Positions 38,954-50,582 are shown, counted from the stretch's first letter. The stretch: DNA of 64,000 bases from Clostridium brassicae (GCF_026738875.1 NZ_JAPQFJ010000001.1:1-64000); one strand, 5' to 3'. The notes: generated by a model not told the origin, from the sequence alone. Translations and numbers: made by a program.

Positions 38954-39682
38954 ATGGAAAGATTAGACAAGGTTTTATCTAATTTAGGTTACGGTTCTAG
39001 AAAAGAAATAAAACTGCTTATGAAAAATGGAGAGGTAGAAGTAGATGGAGAAGTTATAAAGGATAGTAGTATAAAAGTAGATCCTGAGAAAAGTATTATA
39101 AAGGTTTCTGGTGAAGAAATTAATTATAGAGAATATATTTACATTATGATGAATAAACCAGCGGGAGTAGTATCAGCAACTTTTGATAATTATGATGAGA
39201 CAGTGGTGGATTTATTAGATTATGAAGATAGTGTATTTAATCCTTTTCCAGTAGGGAGACTAGATAAAGATACTGAAGGACTATTATTAATAACTAATGA
39301 TGGAGTACTTAATCATAGACTAACTTCACCTAAATGGCATGTAGATAAGCTTTATTATGCTGATATAGATAAACCTTTAGGAGAAGAGGATATTAAGGCT
39401 TTTGAAAAAGGAATAGTTTTAGATGATGGATATAAATGCCTACCTGCTAAATTAGAGATTATTAGTAGCAGTGAAGATGGTTCGGAAGTAAAGGTTACAA
39501 TTCAGGAAGGAAAGTATCATCAAGTAAAAAGAATGTTTGAGTCTTTAGAAAAAAATGTAATATACTTAAAAAGAATGAGAATGGGCAATTTAATTTTAGA
39601 TGAAAATTTAGATTTAGGCGAGTACAGAGAATTATCAGAAAAAGAATTATTAGAATTAAAGGATATGTTAGAAATGGGATAA
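38954..39682 (+). CDS. RsuA-family 16S rRNA pseudouridine synthase
   Basis: A 242-residue RNA pseudouridine synthase with an N-terminal S4 domain (MERLDKVLSNLGYGSRKEIK) and the RsuA/RluB/E/F catalytic domain, whose Asp lies in FPVGRLDKDTEGLLLIT (about 100-116). KYHQVKRMF is the family C-terminal motif. It isomerises a uridine in rRNA; RsuA acts at 16S U516, but the exact target here is inferred. The ATG at 38954 is used because aaggag ends at 38945, too close to an upstream GTG. Confidence 0.92.
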   Translation: MERLDKVLSNLGYGSRKEIKLLMKNGEVEVDGEVIKDSSIKVDPEKSIIKVSGEEINYREYIYIMMNKPAGVVSATFDNYDETVVDLLDYEDSVFNPFPVGRLDKDTEGLLLITNDGVLNHRLTSPKWHVDKLYYADIDKPLGEEDIKAFEKGIVLDDGYKCLPAKLEIISSSEDGSEVKVTIQEGKYHQVKRMFESLEKNVIYLKRMRMGNLILDENLDLGEYRELSEKELLELKDMLEMG

Positions 39683-39885
39683 ATATCAATAAAAATATGA
39701 ATGGATTATGAAAGATATAGATTAGCATAACAGTTTGTTTACAATTTAATTTGCAAAATCTATTGCAATTTAAGGTTTTATTTAATATAATAGCATTTGT
39801 AAGGGAAAATAAAAAGAATGAATAGCCCCCTTTTTATTAAATTAGACACTCCCGCCCCAGGAGTAGTCTTGCCCTATATAATACT

Positions 39886-39960
39886 AAAAACACTATCACC
39901 GGGATAGTGTTTTTTTTATTCTATTTTAAAAGAATGGTATTTTTTACATTCTTTTAAAAT
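39886..39960. terminator. Bidirectional terminator pair between converging genes
   Basis: AACACTATC-ACCGG-GATAGTGTT followed by TTTTTTTATT (39889-39918) ends plus-strand transcription. TTTTAAAAGAATG (39924-39936) / CATTCTTTTAAAA (39947-39959) directly follows the permease stop on the minus strand. Upstream, 39823-39880 holds an unusually GC-rich stretch (ACTCCCGCCCCAGGAGTAGTC) with an ACTCC/GGAGT hairpin whose function is unknown. Confidence 0.82.
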
Positions 39961-39966
39961 GTATTA

Positions 39967-40614
39967 TTATTCAAATACAAATCTGTTTTCGAGAACTTTA
40001 AAAGATGTGGTAAATATTGTTGTCATTAAAAGATAAAGAATTGTAGCAAGTAAAAATATTTCAAGAGGTTTATAGGTTGCAGTGTATAATAATTGAGATT
40101 TTCTCATAAGATCACCCATTGATATTGCTGATACTAGCGAAGTATCTTTAAGTAAAGCTATAAACTCATTTGACATAGGAGGAAGCATTCTTTTTATACT
40201 TTGAGGTATTATTATTAAAAACATAGTTTGCCAATAATTCATTCCTAAAGCTTTTGAGGCCTCCCATTGCCCTTTGTCAATCGATTGGATAGAAGCTCTG
40301 ATTATTTCAGTAATGTAAGCTGATATATTTATAGTTAACCCTATTATGGCAGCAGCAAATGGTTCTAATTTTATTCCTAATTGAGGGAAACCATAATATA
40401 TTACGAAAAGTTGTATTAATAAAGGTGTTCCTCTAAAGAACCAAGTGTAAAAATCTCCAAACATTTTTAGTGCTTTTGAGTTGCTAATTTTACAAAATGT
40501 TATGAGCATAGCTAAAATTGTACCAATAATAATAGCAATTACTGTTAGTTCTATTGTCATAATGCTTCCCTTTAATAGGATAGGTAAAGCTTTTTTTAAA
40601 ATTGTAACGTCCAT
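39967..40614 (-). CDS. Polar amino acid ABC transporter permease (HisM/GlnP type)
   Basis: A 215-residue inner-membrane permease with five hydrophobic segments. The EAA loop EASKALGMNYWQTMFLIIIPQS (about 138-159) and the WFFRGTPLLIQLFVIYYG segment near residue 60 are characteristic of the His/Glu/Gln/Arg/Opine permease family. It starts 25 bases after the upstream substrate-binding protein gene on the same strand. No ATP-binding gene lies on either side, so the transporter must borrow one encoded elsewhere. Confidence 0.93.
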   Translation of the reverse strand: MDVTILKKALPILLKGSIMTIELTVIAIIIGTILAMLITFCKISNSKALKMFGDFYTWFFRGTPLLIQLFVIYYGFPQLGIKLEPFAAAIIGLTINISAYITEIIRASIQSIDKGQWEASKALGMNYWQTMFLIIIPQSIKRMLPPMSNEFIALLKDTSLVSAISMGDLMRKSQLLYTATYKPLEIFLLATILYLLMTTIFTTSFKVLENRFVFE

Positions 40615-40639
40615 GTTACTGCACCGCCTTTAACTTTCA

Positions 40640-41434
40640 TTAATCTATTTTAGTAATGTCTTCTCCAAACCACTGTTTTGAGATTTTTGACATAGTGCCA
40701 TCTGTTTGCATAGCTTTTAAGGTTTCATTGAATTTTTGAATTAAATTAGTATCTTCTTTTCTAAATCCAATTGCTATAGGTTCTTTTGAAATTTCTTTTT
40801 CAACTACTCTATATTTATCATTGTGTTCTTTCATATAATATCTTGCAACAAGTTCATCAACTGCTACAGCATCGAGTCTTCCAATAGACAAATCTTGGAG
40901 AGCATCAGTATTTTTATCATATTCTTTAACTTCTTTCATTGTGTTTCTTATTGGTTTTATAGCTTCTGCACTAGTACTTCCAAGTTGAACTCCTACTATT
41001 TTGTCTTTCAAATCTTTTGATGAATTTATATTTTTATTATCTTTTTTTACAACAATAACTTGTTTTTCTAAGATATATGGATTAGAGAAAGCTATTTCTT
41101 TTTTTCTTTCTTCTGTAACACTCATAGCAGAAATTACAACATTAAATTTTTCGGCTTTTAAAGCAGGTATTACCCCACTCCATTCTGTAGGCATGTATTC
41201 TATCTCTACACCCATTCGTTTAGCCATTTCATTAGCCATGTCAATATCAAATCCTATTATTTTATCTTCATCTGAACGAAATCCCATTGGTGGAAAAGAA
41301 TCATCTAAACCTACAACTATTTTCTTTGGAATTTCATCTTTTGAAGAATTGCTAGTTGGATTTTTAGAAGAACCACAACCGAAAAGACCTAATACTATAA
41401 TGAAACTTAATGATAACGTAATTAATTTTTTCAT
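40640..41434 (-). CDS. Amino acid ABC transporter substrate-binding lipoprotein
   Basis: A 264-residue periplasmic-type binding protein. The lipobox LGLFGC places the acylated Cys near residue 20, and mature SBP family 3 sequence follows: VGLDDSFPPMGF (about 42-53), GFDIDMANEMAKRMG, IVGVQLGSTSAEA. These residues line the amino acid pocket. It is the first gene of a two-gene unit with the permease. The ligand (probably a polar amino acid) cannot be fixed by reading. Confidence 0.93.
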   Translation of the reverse strand: MKKLITLSLSFIIVLGLFGCGSSKNPTSNSSKDEIPKKIVVGLDDSFPPMGFRSDEDKIIGFDIDMANEMAKRMGVEIEYMPTEWSGVIPALKAEKFNVVISAMSVTEERKKEIAFSNPYILEKQVIVVKKDNKNINSSKDLKDKIVGVQLGSTSAEAIKPIRNTMKEVKEYDKNTDALQDLSIGRLDAVAVDELVARYYMKEHNDKYRVVEKEISKEPIAIGFRKEDTNLIQKFNETLKAMQTDGTMSKISKQWFGEDITKID

Positions 41435-41630
41435 TTTTTAATCCCCCTATTTTATAAATTTATATGTATTAGTTGTAAGGCTTTGATTTGAAATGCTTAC
41501 CTTACTAAATAGAATTAACAATTTCTAAAACATACTCAATCATTAATTTTAATTTATGAGTATATTATACTTTAATGCGATGAAGTTGTAAAGTGATAAA
41601 ATGAAATTAATTTTAAATATTTTCTTCAAT

Positions 41631-41673
41631 AAAAAACAACTAGTAAAAATCGATTTTTTACTAGTTGTTTTTT
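41631..41673 (-). terminator. Terminator after the deacetylase gene
   Basis: AAAAAACAACTAGTAAAAA and its reverse complement flank TCGA, giving a near-perfect hairpin with T runs on both strands. It follows the polysaccharide deacetylase stop on the minus strand. Confidence 0.85.
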
Positions 41674-41707
41674 ATATAGCTTTCTCAAATATACAATAAT
41701 TTTATGC

Positions 41708-42544
41708 CTATTTTGCCCTTAAAAACTGAGTAACGTATTCTTCAGAAGATAATGGCCTAAATTCAAAGCCTTGTTTTTTTAAACCTGATATAATTTCAGG
41801 AAGAGCTTCCACTGTAGTGGTTTTTAGTGGCCCATCGTGCATAAGGATTATGATTGCATTTTTATTTTTACTATTGCTTAATATTGAATTGACTATTTTG
41901 TTTTTATCTTGAGTTTTTACACAGGCATCGGTAGAATCCACATTCCAATCAAAATAAGTATAACCATTGTCTATTAAATATTTGCTTATACTTACCATTA
42001 TGTTATTACCTCCATACTTATGGCTTATGGTATTATTGCTACCACCAGGAAGACGAACTATATTAGTACTTACACCTAGAGAGTTATTTAAATAGTTTTC
42101 TAATTTTTTAAAGTCAGATATAAAGTCTTCTATGCTTTTATAGATTTTACTATAATTATGACTATAAGTATGATTCCCAATAGAATGACCTTTATTGACG
42201 ATTGCTTTATAAATTTTCAATCCCCTTTTAGCAGAAGTTCCAGTTACAAAAAAAGTAGCTTTAATGTTATAATCATCTAGTATTTTAAGTATTTTTTCAG
42301 TATTATTAGAAGGACCGTCATCAAAAGTTAAATATGCTATTTTGTTTTTAGGGATATTTGCAGAATATAGAGAAATAAAGCTATCATTGGAATTTGAGTA
42401 TGGGGAAGCTAATAAAAGCTTATTCTCAGAAATATCCTGTGCTAAGGCATTAGAAGAATTATATTGAAAAAAAAATATTAGTAAGAAAAACAATTGAATT
42501 ATAAATAATGTTTTAAAAAATGGTGAAGAGAACAATTTTTTCAT
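41708..42544 (-). CDS. Secreted polysaccharide deacetylase (NodB domain)
   Basis: A 278-residue exported enzyme. The N-terminal signal or anchor helix is about 8-35. The NodB domain starts near 68 with AYLTFDDGPSNN (motif 1, catalytic base and metal Asp) and has HSIGNHTYSHNY (metal His pair, about 119-130), VRLPGGS (the motif 3 RxPxG analogue), DWNVDSTDA and LMHDG (catalytic His). This family removes acetyl groups from peptidoglycan or other glycans; which polymer is used here is unknown. It is monocistronic. Confidence 0.92.
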   Translation of the reverse strand: MKKLFSSPFFKTLFIIQLFFLLIFFFQYNSSNALAQDISENKLLLASPYSNSNDSFISLYSANIPKNKIAYLTFDDGPSNNTEKILKILDDYNIKATFFVTGTSAKRGLKIYKAIVNKGHSIGNHTYSHNYSKIYKSIEDFISDFKKLENYLNNSLGVSTNIVRLPGGSNNTISHKYGGNNIMVSISKYLIDNGYTYFDWNVDSTDACVKTQDKNKIVNSILSNSKNKNAIIILMHDGPLKTTTVEALPEIISGLKKQGFEFRPLSSEEYVTQFLRAK

Positions 42545-42883
42545 TTTATCTTTCCCCTTTGTTTGTAATTGAAGATACTTTATTCTAGATATATACTTAG
42601 TTTGTCCTAGAGAAATATATATATTTATAAGAAGCTTAAATAAAATACATGTAAATTATGCCTATATAGTTGTCAAAAAAGTTTTAGATTAGGTTATACT
42701 TTAAATAGTATTATTTTTTTATTATATAAAATAAAAAATGTACTAAAATATAGTTTGAATTTAAGGAAAATTATAAGGAGTTTGTAAACATATAAAAACA
42801 AGTCTAGAATAAACAAGAATTGAATGGTAGAATTTAAATGTATGCAATCCTATATATTTTAAAACAAGATAGGGAGTGATTTA
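42545..42883. other. Divergent promoter region between deacetylase and yerC
   Basis: A 339-base AT-rich gap. A TTGTCAAAAAAG-N-TTATACT-like promoter pair is possible around 42669-42700. No structured RNA or gene was recognised. Confidence 0.4.
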
Positions 42884-43183
42884 GTGTCAGAATTTAAATC
42901 AAAGCTAGAAAGTCCAGAAATGGATTATTTATGTGAAGCGGTGTTATCTTTAAAGACAAAAGAAGAGTGTTATAGATTTTTTGAAGATATATTTACTATA
43001 AATGAGTTAAAGTCTGTAGAACAGAGATTACAAGTTGCAAAGATGTTAAAACAAAAAAAGACATATACAGAAATTGCATCTGCCACAGGAGCAAGTACTG
43101 CTACTATAAGTAGAGTAAATAGATGTCTGAATTATGGAAGTGACGGGTACAACCTAGTATTAGAAAGAATAAAGTGGGAATAA
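42884..43183 (+). CDS. YerC/YecD family TrpR-related protein
   Basis: A 99-residue DNA-binding protein of the TrpR superfamily. The ISRVNRC segment after TYTEIASATGASTAT is the helix-turn-helix recognition region (about 66-88). The Firmicute YerC/YecD family characteristically lies directly upstream of pcrA, as here (41 bases). The start is GTG with the Shine-Dalgarno agggagtg. The operator and ligand are not known; TrpR-like tryptophan binding should not be assumed. Confidence 0.88.
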   Translation: MSEFKSKLESPEMDYLCEAVLSLKTKEECYRFFEDIFTINELKSVEQRLQVAKMLKQKKTYTEIASATGASTATISRVNRCLNYGSDGYNLVLERIKWE

Positions 43184-43224
43184 TACATATAGATGGATAA
43201 TGGTATAAATCGAGGAGTGATTTA

Positions 43225-45489
43225 ATGGATTTAAAAACGCTTTTAAATAAGGAACAATATGAAGCGGCAACTACTATAGAAGGTCCAGTACTTGTACTAG
43301 CAGGTGCAGGATCAGGTAAAACAAGGGTATTAACTTATAGAATTGCACATATGGTAGAAGATTTAAATATACCGCATTACAATATATTAGCTATAACTTT
43401 CACAAATAAAGCAGCTGGTGAAATGAAAGAAAGAATAAAAAAGCTAATCGATGTTAATGTAGACAGTATGTGGGTGTCTACTTTTCACTCATGTTGTGTT
43501 AGAATATTGAGAAGAGAGATAGACAAACTAGGATACAATAAAAATTTTGCAATATATGATAGTTCTGACCAAAAAACTTTAGTAAAGGAATGTATGAAAG
43601 AATTAAATATAAATGAAAAAGATATAGACGAGAAAGAAATAATAGGTAAAATAGGGAAGCAAAAAGATAGATTAATATCTGCAGAGGAATATAAAAAGCA
43701 AAATGAGAATGATTTTAGAAAGAACAAAATAGCTGATGCATATCTTTTATACCAAAAGAGATTAAAAAATAGTAATGCTTTAGATTTCGATGATTTGATT
43801 TTTAAAACAGTTGAATTGTTTAAAAAAAATCCAGATATTTTAAAATTTTATCAAAATAAGTTCAAATACATAATGGTAGATGAATATCAAGACACCAATA
43901 AAGCTCAGTATGAGTTAATTAAGATGTTAGCACAAGGACATAAAAATCTATTTGTTGTTGGTGATGATGATCAATGTATATATCAATGGAGAGGTGCTGA
44001 TATAAGTAATATCCTAGATTTTGAAAAGGATTATCCAAATACTAAAGTTATAAAATTAGAACAGAATTATAGATCAAAGAGTAATATTTTAAATGCAGCA
44101 AATGGGGTTATAAAAAATAATGCTCAAAGGAAAAGTAAGGTTCTAAGGACAGAGAATCCCCCTGGGGAGAAAATAAAAATTTATAGAGCATTTTCAGATA
44201 TAGATGAAGGTAACTTTGTTGTAAAGCAAATAAAAGAACTTATGGAAAAAGAAGATATGGATTTTAAGGATTTTGCAATATTGTATAGGACAAATGCTCA
44301 ATCAAGAATTTTTGAAGATATTTTTATGAAAAGAAGTATACCCTATAGAATAATAGGTGGACAAAAGTTCTATGATAGAAAAGAAATTAAAGATATAATT
44401 GCTTACTTAAAGTTTATAAATAATCTTCAAGATGATATAAGTTTAAAGAGAATAATAAATGTTCCTAAAAGGGCTATAGGTGCTGCTACTGTATCTAAAA
44501 TACAAGAATTTGCAAGTTATATGGATGAATGTATGTATAGTATCCTGTTAGAAGTAGAAAATATACCAGGACTTACAGCAAGGAATATTGCATCTATAAA
44601 TAAATTTACAAGCCTTATAAATTCTTTTAATAGGACTAAGGATAATGTAAGTGTTTCCAAATTAATAGAAGAAATACTTGAAAGTACAGGGTATTTAAAA
44701 CAATTAAAAGAATCTAAAAATATAGAGGATATGAGTAGAATAGAAAATATAAAGGAATTAGTGTCTGCAGCTGTAGAGTTTGAAAGTACTTCAGAGGATC
44801 AATCTTTATCGGCATTCTTAGAAAAGATAGCCTTAGTATCAGATATAGATAATTATACAGAAGATGCAGATACAGCTGTTTTAATGACTATTCATAGTGC
44901 TAAAGGATTAGAATTCCCAGTAGTATTTATGGTAGGTATGGAAAATGGAATTTTCCCAGGGACTCGCTCTATGGAAAATTTCAGTGAAATGGAAGAATCG
45001 AGAAGACTTTGTTATGTAGGTATAACAAGAGCTAAAGAAAAATTATATATGACATCGGCACAAAGTAGAATGGTTTTTGGTAGAAGTGTGTCTTACTCAG
45101 AATCGGATTTTATAAATGAAGTATCTATGAACTTGAGAGAAAGTATCCATCAAAATAAAAATGGAGCTATGAAAAATACTAATAAGTCATATGTAAGCAG
45201 TAATTTGAATTCACATTCATTAAGCAGCTTTTCAAACAATAAAGCAGAAAAAAAAATAAATTCTATTTTATCTCAGCAGTATTCTAATTCGAATAATGAT
45301 AGTAATGATAAAAGAAAATTTGATTCAAATGAAATTACAATAGGAAGAAAAGTAAGACATGAAAAATTTGGAGTAGGCACTGTAGTAAGTGCTATTAAAA
45401 CTTATGATGATGTTAAAATAACTATTGCTTTTGATAATATGGGAATAAAACAGCTTATGTTTAGTGTAGCACCAATCGAACTTCTTTAG
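43225..45489 (+). CDS. pcrA: ATP-dependent DNA helicase PcrA
   Basis: A 754-residue superfamily 1A helicase. Walker A GAGSGKTRVL (about 29-38), motif II VDEYQDTN (about 219-226), motif III GDDDQCIYQWRGADI, motif IV QNYRSK, motif V TIHSAKGLEFPVVF and motif VI VGITRAKEKLYM are all intact. The Tudor-like C-terminal domain (about 700-754) binds RNA polymerase in PcrA. It unwinds 3'-5' in repair and plasmid replication. It is the second gene of yerC-pcrA-ligA; Shine-Dalgarno gaggag. Confidence 0.98.
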   Translation: MDLKTLLNKEQYEAATTIEGPVLVLAGAGSGKTRVLTYRIAHMVEDLNIPHYNILAITFTNKAAGEMKERIKKLIDVNVDSMWVSTFHSCCVRILRREIDKLGYNKNFAIYDSSDQKTLVKECMKELNINEKDIDEKEIIGKIGKQKDRLISAEEYKKQNENDFRKNKIADAYLLYQKRLKNSNALDFDDLIFKTVELFKKNPDILKFYQNKFKYIMVDEYQDTNKAQYELIKMLAQGHKNLFVVGDDDQCIYQWRGADISNILDFEKDYPNTKVIKLEQNYRSKSNILNAANGVIKNNAQRKSKVLRTENPPGEKIKIYRAFSDIDEGNFVVKQIKELMEKEDMDFKDFAILYRTNAQSRIFEDIFMKRSIPYRIIGGQKFYDRKEIKDIIAYLKFINNLQDDISLKRIINVPKRAIGAATVSKIQEFASYMDECMYSILLEVENIPGLTARNIASINKFTSLINSFNRTKDNVSVSKLIEEILESTGYLKQLKESKNIEDMSRIENIKELVSAAVEFESTSEDQSLSAFLEKIALVSDIDNYTEDADTAVLMTIHSAKGLEFPVVFMVGMENGIFPGTRSMENFSEMEESRRLCYVGITRAKEKLYMTSAQSRMVFGRSVSYSESDFINEVSMNLRESIHQNKNGAMKNTNKSYVSSNLNSHSLSSFSNNKAEKKINSILSQQYSNSNNDSNDKRKFDSNEITIGRKVRHEKFGVGTVVSAIKTYDDVKITIAFDNMGIKQLMFSVAPIELL

Positions 45490-45607
45490 AAGTTTTACTA
45501 AGTTTAGAGATTATGGGTTATAACTGTAAACTCTAAACTTATAAGTTGTAAAACGTAAATTATAGCTTGTAGATTATAAAGTGCAAACTAAGCGAGAGGG
45601 ATGGTGA

Positions 45608-47608
<2,001 letters not shown>

Positions 47609-47637
47609 AAATAGAAAAGAGGTAAGGGGTAAACGAA

Positions 47638-47901
47638 ATGAAGAAGTTAATAGGTATATTGGCATGGATATCTGTAGTAATAACAAGTCTGTGTCTTATT
47701 CTCACAATGCTTTCTAGTTATTACATTGTAAATATACAATGCTTTAATAATTATTATTTATTTCAATGTAGCATTGCTGTGACAATGTTTCTTTGGAGCA
47801 TAAAGCAGCTTCTTTTAAAAGATAAAGAATGGATAGATTCTATCATATGCATGCTTATGGGGTTTGTTACTATGTTTTTTATGTTTATGAAAGTATATTA
47901 G
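47638..47901 (+). CDS. Small hypothetical membrane protein
   Basis: An 87-residue protein of three hydrophobic segments (about 5-30, 40-57, 65-85), beginning MKKLIGILAWISVVITS. It starts 30 bases after ligA with an agaggtaagggg Shine-Dalgarno, suggesting cotranscription. No family was recognised and no catalytic motif is visible. Confidence 0.65.
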   Translation: MKKLIGILAWISVVITSLCLILTMLSSYYIVNIQCFNNYYLFQCSIAVTMFLWSIKQLLLKDKEWIDSIICMLMGFVTMFFMFMKVY

Positions 47902-48030
47902 TAACAGATATATAAGTAAGATAAATTCACTAAATTAGAATTATAGGTTTAATATGAGATACAACTTATGGAAGTAAATAGAAATATTAGCATTAAGTAG
48001 ATTTTGTATAACTAATTATATAAACTTTTG

Positions 48031-48130
48031 GAAAAGTGCCGTTTTGAACTGCCTTCTTGAATTAAACAGTTTCATTATTTTAACTGTCTACCTCAAGGGG
48101 AGCATATCATTTGTTCGGTACTTTTTCATT
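48031..48130 (+). ncRNA. Candidate structured small RNA
   Basis: A roughly 100-base imperfect long hairpin in a gene-free gap. GTGCCG is near 48035 and CGGTAC near 48115, CTTCTTGA pairs with TCAAGGGG, and ACAGTT with AACTGT around a UCAUUAUUUU loop. It ends with TTTTTCATTTTTC, compatible with termination. The bubble-and-stem layout recalls 6S-like RNAs, but it is shorter and I cannot name the family. Confidence 0.45.
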
Positions 48131-48209
48131 TTTCTATTAATATATTAGAATATAAATTCTTACTAAAAATCATATAATGTAAAGAATATTAATAAGGATG
48201 GGATAATTC

Positions 48210-48686
48210 ATGTTAAAGGGGATTATTAACTTAATATATTTTAAATTTAGAAAAAAAGAGATTAAAAAAGCTCGGTATAGATTAAGGAGATTAAAAATAG
48301 GAACTATATTAAATATAATAATGAGAAATTGTAAGGAAAAACAAATCACATGCAATGTTATAGAGGAGAATAGATTAGAGTTGATAGTAGAACTTATAGG
48401 GAAAAAAGAAAAAGTACTATTAAAATATGATAGAAGAGACATGATTTTTCACGATGAATATTATAATTTTGTAGCTAATTTAAAGAAAATAGGAGTAGAA
48501 AAAGGAGTATACATAACATGTGGATTATTTGAAGGAAATATACATGGTAATAGAAATATTTTTCATAAACAAATTGCCCTTTATGACTATGCTTATTTTA
48601 TAAAAAATCAATTAGGATTAAGAGGAAAAACCATAGATGTATTTCGAAATAGAAAAATAAATTTTTTTAGATACTTACCTAAATAA
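48210..48686 (+). CDS. Hypothetical protein, possible degenerate PD-(D/E)XK/Mrr-like domain
   Basis: A 158-residue basic protein. After a hydrophobic-basic N-terminus (MLKGIINLIYFKFRKKE), the central part RLELIVELIGKKEKVLLKYDRR followed by GVEKGVYITCGLFEG resembles the Mrr endonuclease core (LI-E..GK.V.VQ-K... then KG.-TTG.F). The acidic/lysine pattern is only partly kept, so catalysis is doubtful. Shine-Dalgarno aaggatggg. It has no operon partner. The resemblance is by eye. Confidence 0.5.
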   Translation: MLKGIINLIYFKFRKKEIKKARYRLRRLKIGTILNIIMRNCKEKQITCNVIEENRLELIVELIGKKEKVLLKYDRRDMIFHDEYYNFVANLKKIGVEKGVYITCGLFEGNIHGNRNIFHKQIALYDYAYFIKNQLGLRGKTIDVFRNRKINFFRYLPK

Positions 48687-48903
48687 CATAAATCCTCAAA
48701 TTCTGTTTGATAATTTTCATCTAAATAATTATATTTAATTTGGCAAAAACTGCATTCATAATAATCTATTTGTCAACAATTAAACTTGTAGATGTACAGT
48801 TTTTGAATTATGGAAATTTGTGAAATAGAATTGTTTATTTTTAATAGTTGTTGTCAATAATTTAAGTGTAAGTAACTTAAATTAGAAATGGATGAGTTGA
48901 TAT

Positions 48904-50463
48904 ATGAAAAAAGGTTTAAGTATATTTTTAGTTTTACTTATGTTTATGGGGAGTGGATGTATCCAAAAAAAACAAGTAAATACAAAAGAAATTAGAGATT
49001 ATATAATATATAATCTAGGTAAAATGCCAGAAGACTTGACCATGCTAAAAAGTAATAATCTAAGAGACGAGGATTTATTACTTTGTTTATTTGAAGGATT
49101 AGTTTCTACAAATGAAAAAGGAGAAATAGTACCTGGATTAGCTTCGGAGTGGAAGATAAGTGATGATAAACTATCATATACTTTTAAAATAAGAAACAAT
49201 GCTAAATGGAGTGATGGAAGTAGTATAACAACAGAAGATTTTATTGAGTTTTTCAAGGAGTTATTAAAATCTAATGAAAATATATATAAACAACAGCTAT
49301 ACTGTATTTTTGGAGCTAAAGATTATGCTGATAATAAAATTGACTTTAATGAAGTAGCTATTATTGAAAAAGATAATGAAACTTTGGAAATAAGACTAAA
49401 TTATCCTTGTACGTACTTTTTAAATATGCTAAGCAAACCTATGTATGCTCTTAAGAAAAATCTCACCTCTTTCAAAAACTGGAAAAACAATTATTCCAAT
49501 ATAGTTTACTCAGGACCTTTTAATATAAAAAATATCTCTACAAATATGGATATAGAATTATCTAAAAATGAAATGTATTGGGATAAGGACAATGTACCTA
49601 GTTCTAAAATCGTTATAAAAAATGAAGAATCAAGTGCTTTAGCATTAGCTAATTATAAATGGGATGAAACTGACATAATTTTAAATCCTCCGGCAAATGA
49701 AATCAAGGAAAGTATAGAAGATAATGAGATAATAAGTTTTACATCAATTAATGGAATTAGCTTAAATTTTAATTTAAAAAAACAAGGAATCTCAAGAGAT
49801 ATAAATTTTAGAAAATCTATAAACTATTGTATTGATAGAGAAGAAATTTCAAAGAAAATATTAGGACAAGAAGCTCAAAAATTTATTGAAAGTGGGGCAA
49901 ATGATAAAATATTTTTTGATAAACATAAGGATTTGATCAAGGCAAAAGATTTCTTAAATAAAAGTACTTATAAAGGGGAAAAGATTAGAATAGCTTATTT
50001 AAATACATTAGAAAACAGCAAAAAAATTATTGAAGATATTGAAAAATCATTAGGAAAGGCGAGTATTAAGACTTACATAGAAGAATGTGATAATGAAAGA
50101 TTTAATCAAATAATAAAAGATGGTGATTATGATATTGTAGTTACCGAGTATTTATCAGAGAATAGTTATCCATTAGCTTTTTTAGAAAAGTGGACTACTA
50201 ATTCTACCACAAACATATTTGGATATACTAACTGGAATTATGATAATTTGATATTGAAAACCAAGATAACATCAGATAGTGAAAGTGCCAAAAAGCTTTT
50301 AAATTCTGCACAGGATGTACTTTATGAAGACATACCTTTTATGCCTATATGTTTTTTTAAAAATACAGTATGTAAAAAAGAAACTGTAGAAGGAGTAGAA
50401 ATAAATAAAAGAGGAAATGTTTTGCTTAAAAAGGCCTATTTAAATAAGGAAAATAATAACTAG
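48904..50463 (+). CDS. Peptide/oligopeptide ABC transporter substrate-binding lipoprotein
   Basis: A 519-residue SBP family 5 lipoprotein. The lipobox is MGSGC (Cys near residue 19). The mature part shows LYEGLVS-type LCLFEGLVSTNEKGEIVPGLASEWKISDD (about 59-87), YTFKIRNNAKWSDGSSITTEDF and the C-terminal DVLYEDIPFMPI, all typical of OppA/DppA-like proteins. No permease or ATPase genes lie alongside, so it is an orphan binding protein. Shine-Dalgarno-like gatgag before ATG is weak. Confidence 0.9.
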   Translation: MKKGLSIFLVLLMFMGSGCIQKKQVNTKEIRDYIIYNLGKMPEDLTMLKSNNLRDEDLLLCLFEGLVSTNEKGEIVPGLASEWKISDDKLSYTFKIRNNAKWSDGSSITTEDFIEFFKELLKSNENIYKQQLYCIFGAKDYADNKIDFNEVAIIEKDNETLEIRLNYPCTYFLNMLSKPMYALKKNLTSFKNWKNNYSNIVYSGPFNIKNISTNMDIELSKNEMYWDKDNVPSSKIVIKNEESSALALANYKWDETDIILNPPANEIKESIEDNEIISFTSINGISLNFNLKKQGISRDINFRKSINYCIDREEISKKILGQEAQKFIESGANDKIFFDKHKDLIKAKDFLNKSTYKGEKIRIAYLNTLENSKKIIEDIEKSLGKASIKTYIEECDNERFNQIIKDGDYDIVVTEYLSENSYPLAFLEKWTTNSTTNIFGYTNWNYDNLILKTKITSDSESAKKLLNSAQDVLYEDIPFMPICFFKNTVCKKETVEGVEINKRGNVLLKKAYLNKENNN

Positions 50464-50527
50464 GCTTATACTTTAAAAAAACATTGATTTTATATAATAT
50501 GAAAAACAATATTAAAATAAAATAATT

Positions 50528-50582
50528 AAAATCTCTTACTAAGGAAACTATAATGGAAGATTTCAAGTAAGAGATTTTAGTT
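50528..50582. terminator. Bidirectional terminator
   Basis: AAAATCTCTTACT pairs with AGTAAGAGATTTT across 27 bases, between the convergent peptide-binding protein and the small Cys-rich gene. Confidence 0.8.

Noticed and set aside
48740-48756. TTTGGCAAAAACTGCATT, a possible second sigma-54 promoter before the peptide-binding protein gene
   Set aside because: GG and GC are separated by only 8 bases rather than 10, and no activator site or regulator is nearby.
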